From Berberis thunbergii (taxonomy: Eukaryota > Streptophyta > Magnoliopsida > Ranunculales > Berberidaceae), in NCBI GenBank assembly GCA_003290165.1, contig QNQO01000451.1:372001-436000 (forward strand): a stretch of DNA of 64,000 bases. Direction: 5' to 3'. Below the pieces are notes generated by a model. It had not been told where the DNA came from and ran no database searches. It worked only from the letters and a program-made list of their open reading frames with translations. Positions 21,896-34,754 of the stretch are shown in pieces (position 1 is the stretch's first letter; the number at the start of each line of letters is the position of its first letter). Position numbers and translations under genes: made by a program.

Positions 21896-22216
21896 GAAAA
21901 ATGTGATACTTCTAACTCCATTAGATATGTTTTGGAGACTGATTTTAGAAATAAAATGTCAACGATCATCAACTTAGTTGGTCATAATTATAATTATTAA
22001 TAAAAGAGCCTTTGTTGATCATAATAGTGTAAAAATATGTTTTTATTTGTATAAAAATGCTAAAGATGTCTTATAACTTTACGGGTTAACCTAGGTTAAT
22101 AAAAGAATCTTTGTTGGTCATAAAAGTATAAAGGTGGGCACAAATTAGCCATTACATTAACTACGGTATCTAAATGATCTATATTGTGAAAAAGTAGGCC
22201 TTAAAAGTTATTTTTC
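21011..22216. mobile_element. Non-autonomous element with long (~300-bp) terminal inverted repeats
   Basis: The left arm (about 21011-21380) is repeated in reverse complement in the right arm (about 21880-22216). Matches include GACTTTTAAGGC, TAATGGCTAATTTGTG, TTTATACTTTTATGACCAA, GACATTTTATTTCTA and AAGTATCACAT. Both arms end inward at TTA/ATT microsatellites (21352-21415 and 21811-21895). The unmatched centre holds a gene fragment. Long inverted arms around captured coding DNA suggest a Mutator-like (Pack-MULE type) or foldback element. A 9-bp target duplication was not found at the ends I chose. Confidence 0.7.
21683..21805 (+). pseudogene. Probable cis-prenyltransferase fragment inside the long-TIR element
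   Basis: The open frame reads QLSVIGDTAKLPKSFQKVTA, then EVEEATKNNKKT and stops after 40 codons. Plant cis-prenyltransferases (dehydrodolichyl diphosphate synthase family) have an RISVIGD...LPxSLxxxIxEVEExTKxN segment at this place, just before the conserved NYSGRYD motif. That next segment is absent. Only about one exon is present, with no flanking catalytic motif. Family assignment rests on this one segment. Confidence 0.5.
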
Positions 22217-22229
22217 GCAAAAAATATAT

Positions 22230-23370
22230 AATTGCTATCATTTACCTTATTTTATTGTCTGTTTGTTCACAATCTATGTTTGCTTTTACCCGCTCTTTAA
22301 CTTTTTCTATTGGATTTTTTTTCATTTTTTTACTTTTTATTTGAAAGGTTTGACATTTGCATACTAAAAACAAAGGAATGGAAAAAGCAAAAGGAAATGT
22401 GCTAGAAAATGGTAACATGTTGGTCATTACTTTTTTATTCCAGAGACTTTTTTTTACTTTTTTACCTTTGTTTTTTTCAACTTTCTGCTGTCATCTGTTC
22501 TTTATTAGGTATAATCACAATGATTAGGTTTTCTACTATAGTAGTTTCTTGGTGCACATGCCATAAGTTTGCTTTTTCATAAGCATTTAAGCGTCAATCA
22601 GTTCTTTAATCATCCTTATATTATTTACACCTAATAATGTGCTTAAGATGTAAGAGACGTCGGTGTAGAGATCCGGATAACAATGAAACTTGAAAGTAAA
22701 GTCACTAAATACTTCTTCTATGCTCTCTTGAAGAATTCAAAAGATCCCTACATGCTATCTTAATTGTCTTCATCGAAGGTTACCTTTTGCTTAGGTTTGG
22801 ATGAAAGTGATTCATGCTCCATGTACTTGGGATTGGACTTCCTCGATCTGTTTGATCTATAAGTATTTGATTGTACCCTTTTTGTTAACTTTTCTTGACT
22901 CGAAATTTCCACGTATTGTAATGGGTTTGTATCTAGCTTTTCTTCATTGATGTCATCTTTGTCATTTTTATTCCATCACTAATGTATTCTTCTTCGTAAC
23001 CCTTGAAAGTATTTACCTCTGCATTGTCATCCTCACAAGGTTCCCGTATATAGGCTCCCCAATTGTCATCCTCACAAGGTTCCCTATATTTCTCAAAAGG
23101 CTTCCGAATTGCATCCTCATTAATGAACACAAAATTATGGGGTATTGGAACTGTATATTAAAAACGAAAAAGTAGTCATAGGGAAACTTGTGCACTTTGA
23201 TCATGCCTATCTCTTATTTTGTACAATTGTCGTATATACAAGATGATCCTTAATCCCTGTAAAAGATCTAGGTGAAGTTTGTGTTGTAATAACTAATATG
23301 CAAATCCATGACTGTAAACCCATCCATGTTTCATTTCATGAATTTCTAAGCCATATGATTAGAGGCATTC
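22230..23370. other. AT-rich DNA with an unidentified acidic coding-like patch
   Basis: On the minus strand 23130-22933 encodes an acidic stretch with a near-exact repeat (REPCEDDN twice, 39-bp unit at about 23030-23095). The region from 22960 down to 22700 is also open in pieces and lysine/serine-rich. I recognise no family. It may be a decayed retrotransposon gag or a gene remnant. Confidence 0.3.
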
Positions 23371-23374
23371 AACT

Positions 23375-23686
23375 CACTATACCAAATTTGCATTTTTTTG
23401 TAACAACCCCCAAAACGGTAACACTTTTGAGCTATTACAATTCACAAAGCAATTTTACATATTTTCACATACAAAATGATACAATTATTGTATCACCATG
23501 AATAGTATGGTCCTACAAGTGATACTATTCATGGTGATCTAATTTATTGTATCACTTTTTTTTTGTAACTGTTTTTCATTTTTTTAACTAAATTTAGTTT
23601 TGATTTGAAATTATTTGATGGATTGTAAGACCTCAAAAGTGTTACTATTTTAAGAGTTGTTACAAATAAGTCAATTTGGTGTAGTG
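23375..23686. mobile_element. 312-bp CACTA-ended MITE
   Basis: The left end CACTATACCAAATTTGCAT and the right end, reverse-complemented CACTACACCAAATTGACTT, are inverted repeats. They continue imperfectly through TTTGTAACAAC and GTAACACTTTTGAG. Flanks ACT and ACA are consistent with a 3-bp duplication with one change. The central part holds TGATACTATTCATGGTGAT and its complement. A related copy lies at 37274-37495. Confidence 0.8.
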
Positions 23687-23804
23687 ACACATCTAGCTCT
23701 CATCTCAATCATCCTTATTTTTCTTTCCTATATTTTTTGAATTGTAACCATTTTTTTCACTTGTTAGTTAGGTGTCTAATCTTCAACTATTTTTTTTGTT
23801 TTAG

Positions 23805-23901
23805 GTGGTGTCCTTTCTCCTGAGCAACAAAAGAATCCATGGGTTTATCTTTACAAATCATTAGCTCTTCCCCTTGATGCCCTTCATTTCTCCTACAATA
23901 G
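23805..23901 (+). pseudogene. Orphan exon, family not recognised
   Basis: A pyrimidine-rich acceptor (TTTTTTTGTTTTAG) precedes an open stretch encoding GGVLSPEQQKNPWVYLYKSL and ALPLDALHFSYNR, which ends at AATAG/GTTTAA. Codon usage and borders look like a real internal exon. No neighbouring exon was found within several kb. Function unknown. Confidence 0.35.
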
Positions 23902-23909
23902 GTTTAAAA

Positions 23910-25280
23910 CAATCGTATGTATGGCATTTATGAAGATAGTTTATACAAGGGTTGATGAGCCATTGTGATGTAGGGAACGTTGTACTGCATCACATTGACG
24001 GGCTATGTATCATGAATTACCAGTTGTAGATATGTATATTTGTATATATTGTTAGAAAAAAAGGGGTTGTGTATTTTATTAGCGAAACACTGATGCTTGT
24101 AGAGGTTTCTTTTGCTGCTCTTGAGGACTTGCAAACCTTCAAGGACGATCTTAAAGCATTTCTATGTGACGGGAAACAAAGAGGATGGAGTTGGATGAGA
24201 TCCGATTGACGAGATTGTCCAAGTATCTCACCCTACAACAGGTAGAGAGGGTGTTCTGATTATTCGATTTGATAATATCAAACTTAACTGCTTTTCAAAT
24301 TGTGTGGTGGAACTTAGACATGTTCTAATGTGAGATTTTCTCAAGCACAATTATCAAATCCAGTCTTGCCTAATAAGTAATTTCATGACTATTTTGCCTA
24401 CTCAATGAACGGATAGAATTATACAAGCAATGCATAAGAGGGGAAAAGGTTGCAACCCACTTTATGCTCCTATGTGTGGGGGAATATAGCACTTTTATGG
24501 GTAAAGATCAAAAGAACAACAAAAATTCTTAAGATCCAGGCTCCTAGCGCCAGATCCGTGCCAGGGGAGGCTCCCCTATATGTTTTAGGAGGTAGATCTC
24601 CTCAAGATTTCAAGAACTCCTTAAGATCACCTCAAGAACTTAAGATATCTTCTCTCTCTCCTAAAAATGTGCAATAGAACCTCCTCTGGTGCTAGGGGCC
24701 TGGCTCTCTAGATAAGCTCAATGAATAATTTATACCCAAATTAGTTGTCATTTAAGTAATGATTGAATGTCTTTGTAAGACTTATTTAATGATTAGACAG
24801 AAAAAGGTTGTGCAATGGTAAATTACTCTCCCAAACCTAAACTTTTTTTTGTGCAGTTTGGGCCTTTAGATGGTTTTTGAACTGTGCAGCTTGGGAATGT
24901 CGAGGACTATTAAATGGAATAGAGTTTGAAATTTATGAAGCCAAGCATAATATCTGTAAAAAGTAAGGTTCATTTTCTAAGTCCATTTCTACCATTCATT
25001 TTATTCCTACAGTAAATTTTCATACATTATTGAAGAAACTTTTATTCTTTTATCTTGTTTTTAAAAAATAAAAATAAAAATAAAAAAAATCAATTCCAAC
25101 CTACATTCTTTATTTCCTTTTTTTAATTCCTCTTTTTTTTTATTACTTCACTATTTCATTAATTATTTTAGGAAAACACAAAAACATAATGAAATATAAA
25201 TTATGTATGTATCCAATACATGGGGCTTGTAATAAGACTAAGGTGACGTTTGTTTTCATTAGGAGGTCAAAAGTCTAGTT
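23910..25280. other. Non-coding repetitive DNA
   Basis: No domain was recognised. A GC-richer block at 24540-24720 (CTCCTAGCGCCAG, GTGCCAGGGGAGGCTCCCC) contains short direct and inverted repeats and may be part of an LTR or other repeat. The end at 25244 has the GTTTGTTTT motif seen in the MITE-like ends at 6456 and 30785. Confidence 0.35.
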
Positions 25281-25286
25281 TTAGTT

Positions 25287-26990
25287 AATTTTGGCTCTAT
25301 TGGCTATGAATTTGTGGCAGATCATGGTTGACCCTGACTCTTTACGAGCCAGGCTTCTTAAGACCCTCTACTTCAAAGATAAGAACTTGTTTCAATTAGT
25401 CAAGTCTCCAACAGTGGCATCTTTTGCTTGGAGAGGCCAGTTCTTAGCTCTGGCATCTATGAAGCCTTTACTCCTTTGGAAAGTCCGTTCTAGGGATCAA
25501 ACTCATCTTTGGAATGATTGCTGGGTGAAACTTGGTCTTCTGTTGGCTGGCAGACTGCCTCTTGGCGAACAGGATCACCAACCTTCCCATTAGCATTCCA
25601 GACTTGTGGATATTTCATGCTAATAGCACGGTAACCTGGAATACAGAGCCTCTCCAAAATCTCTTTCCTTTGCCAGTAGTCTGCGATATCCTTAAGGTCA
25701 CCATCTGTAACACCTTTACCCCAGATAAGCTTATTTGAACTCCCGGCAAAAAAGGTGAGTTTTCTGTCAAAATTGCCAACAAGCTTTCCGTTCTGATGAC
25801 ACAGCCAATTCTTCTTCCACTGCTACCAATTCAAACCTCTCACCCTGATCTCATAGATCCATCCTCAGAGGTATTTGGAGAATCAAAGCACCATCGAATG
25901 CTCTCCTCCTTGTTTGGAAAATCTTTCAAGATTTCCTTCCCACCAAGGCAAACCTAGTTAGGGTACATACCCCTATTGAGAACATTTGTGGCCTATGCCA
26001 TGAAAATTGTGAGGATGCGACACATCTTTTTTTCAAATGTCCACCTATCCTCAGACTCTGGAGATGCTTACTCCTCCCTTTTGACTGGCAACAGTATGGT
26101 ACTCAATTTGGCTCTGTGCATGATTTCTTCAATATAGTGTGCCAAACTGCAAAAGAGCGACCCAATGACGCACAAGAGATCCTATCTCAATTCACGGCGA
26201 TATTCCATACCATCTGGAGGATTCGCAATCAAACGATTTTCACTAGTGAGCAACTTAATGTCACAAGGTTCAACTATATGCTCAACTTCACTTGAACCTC
26301 TTGGTGTAACACCAGTTTCCCACCACCCTCAACTACGGGCACTCAAGTGATCACATCCTTTTTAGATATCCTCTCTTCAGTTGTTACAGACAAGCTAACA
26401 AACCATAGTCCTCAACCGATGGCCCTTCTCCCGGTCTTCGGCCCTTTTTCAAAGGAAACATCCTCCCAAAAGGCCACTCTGATCACCCAGTTGTTGGTTG
26501 CTAGGACTCACCTTTTCAACCTCAATCCTTCATGCAGGAATAGGAATCCATTCACAATTCTTCCCATTCAGTGATTGTCAGTCTTGATGCTTGTTTCTTT
26601 GAATCCACAAAGTAGGGAGCAGTGGGAGTTTTTGCAGTTGATGCTTCTGGGTCTACTCTAGCTTGTCCGATCACGTGTACAGTTGTAGATAGCACAATGG
26701 CAGAAAGCTATGCAGCGAAGGCGGTGCTCTTACTGGTGCAGGCGCAAAAATGGAAAATTGGTCTTTTGCTCAGTGACTCGGCTGATCTGGTGACAGCAAT
26801 ACAGAAGGGGAATGACACACCTTTTGCTATAAACTGGGCTTAGAGACCCATTATATGTAATATCAAACGCTTGTTAGGTTTGCTACCTGAATGTGATTCT
26901 AATTATATTAATAGGGAACTAAATGTTGATGCCCACACACTTGCTCAGAAGGTAGGGCGAACCATATGTAATATAACATCTATCTAATAA
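25287..26990 (+). mobile_element. 5'-truncated L1-type LINE, copy 1
   Basis: The flanks GTCTAGTTTTAGTT (25273-25286) and GTCCAGTTTTAGTT (26991-27004) form a 14-bp target duplication with one mismatch. Inside, the plus strand encodes the end of reverse transcriptase and the linker (WQIMVDPDSLRARLLKTLYF, HLWNDCWVKLGLLLAGRL), a zinc-binding RVT segment (CGLCHENCEDATHLFFKCPP, about 25985-26045), and an RNase H domain (VSLDACFF at 26578, STMAESYAAKAVLLLVQAQK, DSADLVTAIQKG, ELNVDAHTLAQKV). Frameshifts and stops are frequent. The 5' truncation is typical of LINE insertion by target-primed reverse transcription. Confidence 0.9.
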
Positions 26991-27479
26991 GTCCAGTTTT
27001 AGTTGGTGCTAGGGCTTATGATAAGAGGTTGGAGTTGAAAGTTCTGGAATTTCCTTATCATTTCTTGTTAATTTAATTGATGCCCCAAAGCTACATTCCA
27101 TTTTTCGAAGGGATAATCAAAACATTGATCAAAGACTATATTGAGGTCATTGCCACCCTGCATCTAGGTTCCCTCCATATCACACAAACACTTGATTTTG
27201 CTACAGACTACCTAATGACATAGCACTTGTGCTGCATTTCCCTCATGAGCGTTGAACTTGACAATTTCTCACTAAAGAGAGTGGATGTCCAACCAACTTA
27301 GTGTCCATTAGAACCTAAAAATGAGTGTCCTGACTGGATTGTCTACTTATTTAGATAAATAAAATAAACACCCATCAAACAACATTGTGTCATATAAGTT
27401 ACTTGAAAAGAAAAAGAAAAATTCTAATAATATTGAACTTCCAATGACTGAAACTTAGCCTTACAAACTTTAACATTTG

Positions 27480-29230
27480 GCATGCAATTGAAGCCAAATC
27501 TATTTGGCATGTAATTGCAAATAATCATAACCCTTGTAATGTACAACTGAAAGCTATTTACTTTCGGAGAAAAAAAAAGTATCTTTCAGTTATCCAAACC
27601 TCCCTCCATGGCGTCCTTCGCCTGGGGAGGAAACTTGTCTGCCATCAACAAAATGAGTAACCACCTTATGTGGTAGATCAGACCAGGTAATGAAATACAT
27701 CAATGGCACGACTGCTGGGTAAAACCAGGACTCCTACTGATAGATTGCATCTCTTTGACAAAACCTTCTACCCAACTCAGCAAACTTTGGGACATCTGGA
27801 CTCGCAACAGTCCAACCCCAAGATGAAACTTTGAACTAATCCTCTCCCTCTTTCCACTCCATGTGGCCAGAGATATTCTCAATATTACCATTCGCCCTTC
27901 TACCTTTTCAGATACTTTGATATAGAAAGTTGAAAAAAAAAGGATTATTTTCGATCATGAGTGCTACCAAAGCCTCTGTCCTAATAGAACTGGAACCAAC
28001 CACCTCCAACCTTGACAAGCAGTACCTCTACCCCAAAATAGCAAGAGAACTATGGCAAATCAAAACCCCAACAATTGTTATTCTCCTGTTGTGGAAAGTC
28101 ACGTAGGACATCTTACCAACAATGTCTAATTTGAATCACATTCATATGCCTATTGAAGACTATTGCGTCTTATGCCATAATCATCAGGAGGATGTTGTGC
28201 ACCTCTTCTTTCTATGTCATGTGGTTCAAAGACTATAGCTGTTTTCCCCTCTGCCTATTAATTGGAGCCTGGCAAACATCCCCACTCAAACCACTCAAGC
28301 ATTTCTCAAGTTTCCTTGGGACTCGATAGCCACCATGACTCACTTACGAGATCATATGTTTTCCCAATTTACAGTGGTCATCTATCACATTTGGCAGGGT
28401 CGCAGCAATTGTATCTTCAAAAATGGGAAGTTATCCATCCCTCGATTCACCAAATCTACCAATCACACATGGTCAACATGGAGCAAATAATGGTTTCACC
28501 TTCCTCGGGCCAATATGGACAAAGTGGACCCAACATCCCTCCATCTAGTTCTGGAAAAAGCCATCACTGCTAAACCAACACATCCCTTCCCCCACCATCA
28601 AGACACACCCTAATCTGAGTCAAATCCTCCTTTAATCCCACAATCCGAACCTCGATGTTATAGAATCCATACCATCCATCAACAACTTCTGGTAGTCAGT
28701 ACACACAGAATCAACTCCTTAGCTAGGGACCCCATTCCTTCCCCTACCTCTCTTTCCTCATATATGATTGTGGTTATTTATGATGCATGTTTTTTTGCCT
28801 CATCACAACAGGGAGCTTTTGGTGTCATGGCGGTGGATGTTTTTGGTATGGTGCATACAGCTCTGATGGACACAATTCCTGGCTGAGTCAAAGATAGTAC
28901 TATGGCCGAATGTTTTGCAGCTGAAGCTGCTCTTTTACTTGTCCAAGCAAAGCAGTGGCCAACTGGGATGATCTTAGGGGACTCCGGAACTTTACTTTCT
29001 ATTTAGCACGCCAATTTGGAATATCAACAGACAGACATACGGTGGATGTGGTGGCCAATAGTGTGTAGTGTTGAGGCTCTTCTTTCAAATTTGTCAAACT
29101 GAATTTGTAAACATATCCCCTGGGAACTAAATGGCAAAGTACATGTTTTGAGTTCAACTGTAGGACAACAATTATGTACTCACTATTGATATTTACATTA
29201 TTGCATATGTTCTATCTACCAAAAAAAAAA
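27480..29230 (+). mobile_element. 5'-truncated L1-type LINE, copy 2
   Basis: It is the same family as copy 1 and in the same orientation. The flanks AAACTTTAACATTTG (27465-27479) and AAACTTTAATATTTG (29231-29245) are a 15-bp target duplication with one mismatch, and a 13-A tail lies at 29221-29233. The content follows copy 1: PSMASFAWGGNLSAINKM and HDCWVKPGLLLID, zinc-binding CVLCHNHQEDVVHLFFLCH, IYHIWQGRSNCIFKNGKLS, then RNase H (AFGVMAVDVFGMVH, STMAECFAAEAALLLVQAKQ). Multiple stops show decay. Copies 1 and 2 are about 490 bp apart. Confidence 0.9.
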
Positions 29231-30784
29231 AAACTTTAATATTTGTCTATAACAATATCTTGCAAACTCTGGATGTCATGATATGAAGATTCAAAAACAA
29301 AGACAAACACAATTGAGATCTTCCAAATGATGTGGAATGTGGAACTATAAGATACACCAAAATTTAGAAAGATGAGGTAGGGAAGTTGGAAAGGGGGGTT
29401 GAACCCAGAGAGTACATAATGTTGACATGAAGAGGTCTTCTGATGGAATGCAAACCAAACCAAGCCAAACCAAACCCTACTACATCACCTTAGCTCATTT
29501 CAAATGTGGGACATTGAATTCTTCCATTTTTACCATTTACATCACTGACGAATCATTCCATAACTTGGAACTTATTTGCTTTCAATTCTTTGCCTAATTT
29601 GTACACCTTTGGATAACTTCGACTTCAATCCCATTCATCCTTTTTGCACAGTAAACACTCCATGATCACACCATTGCAAAATTTAGGGTTCTAAGATCTT
29701 ATCCTACTTGTCGTGGGCATATCTTTTGAGCTTATCTATTGTTCCAAAATTTAACTTCACGACATATTTGTTGCATTGATCCATTCGAACAAAAATGGTA
29801 CATTTTTTGGTGTGGTGTGGTGTGGATTGGAGAAGACTTGCAATAATTGGTGTCATCAAATTAAAAAAAAAAAAAAAAAAAAACCCTACCAAAATACAAG
29901 AAATACAAGAAACTTGATATATTTCTAGTATAAAGCACTTGACTCTCAACGTACTAAGAAACTTGCATGATTATGACTCCATGAAACATCTCTCGGTGCT
30001 ATTTGTTTTTCCATAAATACAAGAAAATCTTCCATCCATAACCCTAGATTTTCCACACTGAAATCATCCTCTACATAGCTTTTATTTGCAAAATGTATTG
30101 CTACAATCATGTTTTTTTTCCCTTAATCCCTTCCTCCCTAAATGTCACTAGTAGCGTTCGAATCCTAGACTAATGATTTCATCCGCCACAAGTCTACCGT
30201 TGAGCTGATACCCCATTAGCACTTCGAGCATGTTGGCATTGTATTGTCAAAGGGGAAAGTAAAAAATTAGAGTATCTCTTAAAGTTATATTCATGATAAA
30301 CGGATCCATTAAACCGATAATTGTCTACTCCAACAGTTATAACCTCAATTTATGTACATTTATTCCAAATAATATCAATTGGCCTTGTACTTGAATGGGG
30401 AACCCATTTGGCTCCATTAACATAAAAGGTAAATAAAAAATAAGAATTATATGAGATAATTTATGTGCTTTGAAGATAATAAAAAATTGTCGAAAACTGA
30501 CACTTCTTTCTTACATTTCCATGCGACGGGTTTTTAAAAAAAAACACACACACACACATAATGCGAAATAAATTTTATTTACATGCATAAATTTTTTTAG
30601 ATAAATGGATTTTGTCAAACAGTATACGAGTAAGAACTGAGTCCAAGATCATTACTCAGCGCAACTCAAAACAAAGTATGTATATAGTACAAGACAAAGA
30701 GATTGTGCATTTGTCCGGCCTAGAATTTTTAATAAACACGAGTTTTTGACATTCAAATGGAAACGATCTAAGTATTGACTTAAG

Positions 30785-30980
30785 TGATGTTTGTTTTTAT
30801 TAAGAAGTAAGAAGCTTGACTATTTAGTAAGTACTTTATTTTTGTTTACTTTTGCTTATTGGAGTCATAAATTTTATTTTTAATTATAAATTAGTAAAAA
30901 AAAAAATGACCTAAATGAGTTTTAAGTTTTGATTCAGAAGTTTGTTTCTTATTAGAAGCAAAACAAACTCCCCTAAATAC
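30785..30980. mobile_element. Possible ~200-bp MITE with GTTTGTTTT ends
   Basis: The left end ATGTTTGTTTTTATTAAGAAG and the right end, reverse-complemented GAGTTTGTTTTGCTTCTAAT, are imperfect inverted repeats. The interior is AT-rich and non-coding. The ends resemble those of the element at 6456-7048. Confidence 0.4.
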
Positions 30981-31622
30981 AAATAAATAAATAAATAAAA
31001 CTCCGCTAAGATTACAGGTGATTTGTTGTGGTTTAAATACAAATAAAATTTGAAACCTTTAAACATCAAGAAAGTGCTTAGCTATGACTATAAACTCTAC
31101 CGTCCGACTTTTGAATGAAAACAACGACTACCTTAATTAATTTATCAATAAAGGAATAAATTCACATTAAAGCAAAATAATCTTATATAAAATATGATCA
31201 AATTGTAAAAAAATAAAAATGAGGACATTATGCACACCCTTTTGCCAACCCAAACCAAAGCATAGAATCTCACTTTCTCCCCCAAAATTCCAACTACATT
31301 TCCCTCTCTTGGAAGGATGCAACTTATTTTGGTCCCCTCACTCTCCCACCTACTTTTTTCAAGACAACTTTTAATATATATTTTATTTAAGGACACGTTT
31401 CTTTGTCCTCTAGTGCAATGTATCTCTGACCTTAGCAAAATTCTCTCTGTATAAAACAAAACCCATAAAACGTATCACGAGAAAGAAATGAGAAAGGAAC
31501 ACGTGTTTATCTATTAATTGACTATTCGAATTGGTTTGAATTGTCTCATATGCACATGGCATGAACATGTGAGAAGTTTGACAAGCAAAGAGCCCTTCTA
31601 CACGGCGAAGAAATGTGCGAGG

Positions 31623-31830
31623 GAAAGTGTAACCACCCATCCCCTTCAAGACGCGCACAAGGATTCATCAAAAATCATCAATAGCAATGACTCGTTGTAT
31701 TTTAGGCCGCGAAGAACGTCTGACGGAAAGTGTAACCACCTATCCCCTTCGAGATAAATAAAAGAATTCATAAAAAAACATCAATAGCAATGACCTGTCA
31801 TATTCTTTAACCCCGAAATGATTTATATGT
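31623..31830. repeat. 104-bp tandem duplication
   Basis: GAAAGTGTAACCACCCATCC (31623) recurs as GAAAGTGTAACCACCTATCC (31727). Both are followed by CCCCTTC(A/G)AGA and ATCAATAGCAATGAC. Two copies only. Confidence 0.7.
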
Positions 31831-33980
31831 TTTTTGTTCTTAGAGATGAACCGAGTTTTAAGCAATATCATACCAATGGAATATACATGGTACATTCCAA
31901 GCAAAATGCAAAATATATGAATTCAAATTTAATTGTGTTTTTATTATTTGATAGTGTGTTAAAAGCGACTTTGAAGTATGATGTAGATTTGTTGATTTAC
32001 AAGTAGCTCAATCTAGACCAAACGTAATGGAGCATTTTGGGCATTTGTGAACCATACCATAAATAGATGATGTGACGCTCCTTATTCCCATGGTGTAATG
32101 ATTAATCCTAAATTCTTTTAACATAACTCCAATAAAGCATTTTGTATGATGCTTTCTAAATATCTTTCTTGATATAAAAGATTTTGTTGTCAATGGTGAT
32201 TTATAGAAAATATTTAAAACATTTTCTTGTGTCTCCGTCTAATGCCTTATGTTATAACTATTTTCTTGTCCAGTCAAATGAGGTGTGTCGCACGGAAAGT
32301 ACTTGTGATAAGAAAGTTCCTGACACCTAGTTCTAATTTGTTGCAATATGATAAATTTTGAGGAACTTAACTTGCAATATTTTTTTTTCAATTACCCATG
32401 GATGGTTATTGATTACTCGAGAATCAAGTTGTGTTGTAAAAATCCTCTAGACTCCAAATGTTTCATGGAAAAGTATACAAATTTAGTGACTTCAACTCAA
32501 TCGAATGTATCCATAAGAGTTGATAGTAGAAAACACTCGCACAATGCTATACGGTGAGTACTTACATTGTAGGAAATTTTTATATTTGCAATTTAACTTT
32601 TAATTATGCGAGATGTCCTCAATTAAGGACCATTTGACCTATATGATTAAAAAATAAAGTAGAGTAACATGCTATATACACATACCAAATTATCATTCCA
32701 TTACATTTTTAGTTTAAAAAATACACCTTACCAACTACCTATGCTATAGACTATTTCAATTTTTTTTTTTTTTACTTTATCCACCTAATAATAAAGAGGA
32801 TAATGTCGATGAAGTGTTAGTACCCCGGTTGATTCAATGAATGGTTTCTCTGTCACGATACGTAGAATGTGAAAATGTAAGACAAATGAATAATATATTA
32901 AGACAAATCAATAATATATGCCTAAGATATACCGAGGCTCAAGGAATGTGATCTTTTGAAATTTCACGAAATAATTTTTTTTTTGAGTTATCGAAATTTC
33001 TTTTGAAATTCAAACTATTTATTTATTTCATCAAACCAATATCAATTTATGTACATTTTAACGCGTTATAACCTTAGCTTAATATTAAAATTTTATTTCT
33101 AAATGCTATTATGCAATATGTAGTTTATATGACATTATGAGTCTTTTCAAATTCTTTTTCTATACACAATAGAATATTTACAAAATATTTCTTAAAATCA
33201 ACGTACCCAAATTACCTCAAAAAACAAAATCACAATCCTTACCAAGGCCTAATTGTCTCTCAATTTTGCTCTATTATATTTTTCATTTCTATAGATGCAA
33301 TTTTGTTTTTAATATAATAAAAATTAAAAAGACAAATAAAATATGAGCTAATTACTAATCTACCACACCACGTGCACAACACCAACTGATCATTTCTCAC
33401 TAAGAGCCACCCAATGAGACGTCACAAAAACAAAGCGTGTGGGGCCCACAGCCAGCTGGATGTTTGTGTGGAAGCTTCGTTTGGTCGGTAATGCGATCCC
33501 CTGAAAATTCCAGAAGTTTAGATGGGAAGTGGGATTTATTAAAAGCCCATCAACAACAACTAAGCTTTAATGGTGGAAAATAGACAAATCATCCATCGAT
33601 ACATGGACAAATCATCGATTGATACATGGACCAGTATATGCCGTCGAAATAAATTTTTTTAATTAATTACTCAAAATTCGGGTATGGTGGTGGTGGTGGT
33701 GGTGTGGTGGGTTGGGAATATAGGGTGCAGAGTAAGTCTGAAAAGGGAAGAAAATATTTTTTATTTGGATTTTTAATTGTTTTTGGGGTATTTTAAAGGT
33801 ATTTAGTCGTGTAGGTTGGAATTTTGGATTTTTTAACTAGGATGATTTACTTTTTCACCCTTTGAATGTGATTGGAAATGCTAAATTACCACTATGATTG
33901 TGAATACTATACTATGTTTTTGAGAAAATATCTTGGGGTTTAGCAAACGTAAGGGTACTTAGTTTTACTTACCTGTCTCA

Positions 33981-34708
33981 AGATGCTCACTTTGAGGTTA
34001 AAAAAAAGGGGGAAGAAAAGAGAATTAGACTATATAGAAGAAAAAAATTTTAATTGGGTTGAGTTAGAATGTATGCTTAGACAACGATATGCATTAGTTT
34101 ACTCAATATTTCCAAAGGTTTTTCTTGAAAGTTCATCTCGAAGTATCTATAGATCTTACTTAAATATTGGAAAGCCGCTAAAAGGCATAAACTATGCACA
34201 ATACATGTGTCATGCAATACATGTGTCATGTGTACCGTTGCTTTACAATGGCCAACTAATTTTATTCGTTCATAGTGACTGATAACGCTTTAGATTGGAT
34301 TGGATATGCTAGCACCAAGTTTTGGTGATCACATTGCAATTAAATGATCCAAATTTACAATAAACCTGTGGTTTGTTTTAAAGGGATGTCCCTTGATACA
34401 TCCATGGTGTCATGTAAACAATCACATCTTCCGGATTTTTCTTGATTTCTTATTTAGTAAACCCACCTTCTTTCACATGTCATCATTATCGTAGAATCCC
34501 TATTTGCAGACCATGTTTGTTGTCGTTGGCTTGTATTTACTAAGATCTATGTTAGAATATGTAGGGCGTTCAGTTAAAATAACAAAGTTAAGTTAGAACA
34601 GAAAAAATATAATAAGACTATATTTTGTACGAAAATTTTAAGTTTATTGTTTTCACTAGATTATGTAAATGTTGGCTTATACTTGTAATCAGTTAAGAAA
34701 AAAAAAAA

Positions 34709-34754
<46 letters not shown>

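Larger units (their letters stand above)
29250..33980. other. Long AT-rich intergenic stretch, no gene seen
   Basis: I found no domain, no consistent exon series and no RNA gene. Contents noted: an A19 run near 29864, a MITE-like block at 30785-30980, a 104-bp tandem duplication at about 31623, a short repeat ACAAATCATC(C)ATCGATACATGG near 33582-33630, and a GGT microsatellite at about 33685-33706. A G-box-like CCACGTGC lies at about 33367. Confidence 0.5.

Noticed and set aside
21002..22225. 9-bp target duplication for the long-TIR element
   Set aside because: GAAAATATG and GCAAAAAAT agree at only about five of nine positions, no more than expected in AT-rich DNA.
34712..34752. (TA)n run as an origin or matrix attachment site
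   Set aside because: It is a simple microsatellite in AT-rich DNA. Nothing else supports a function.
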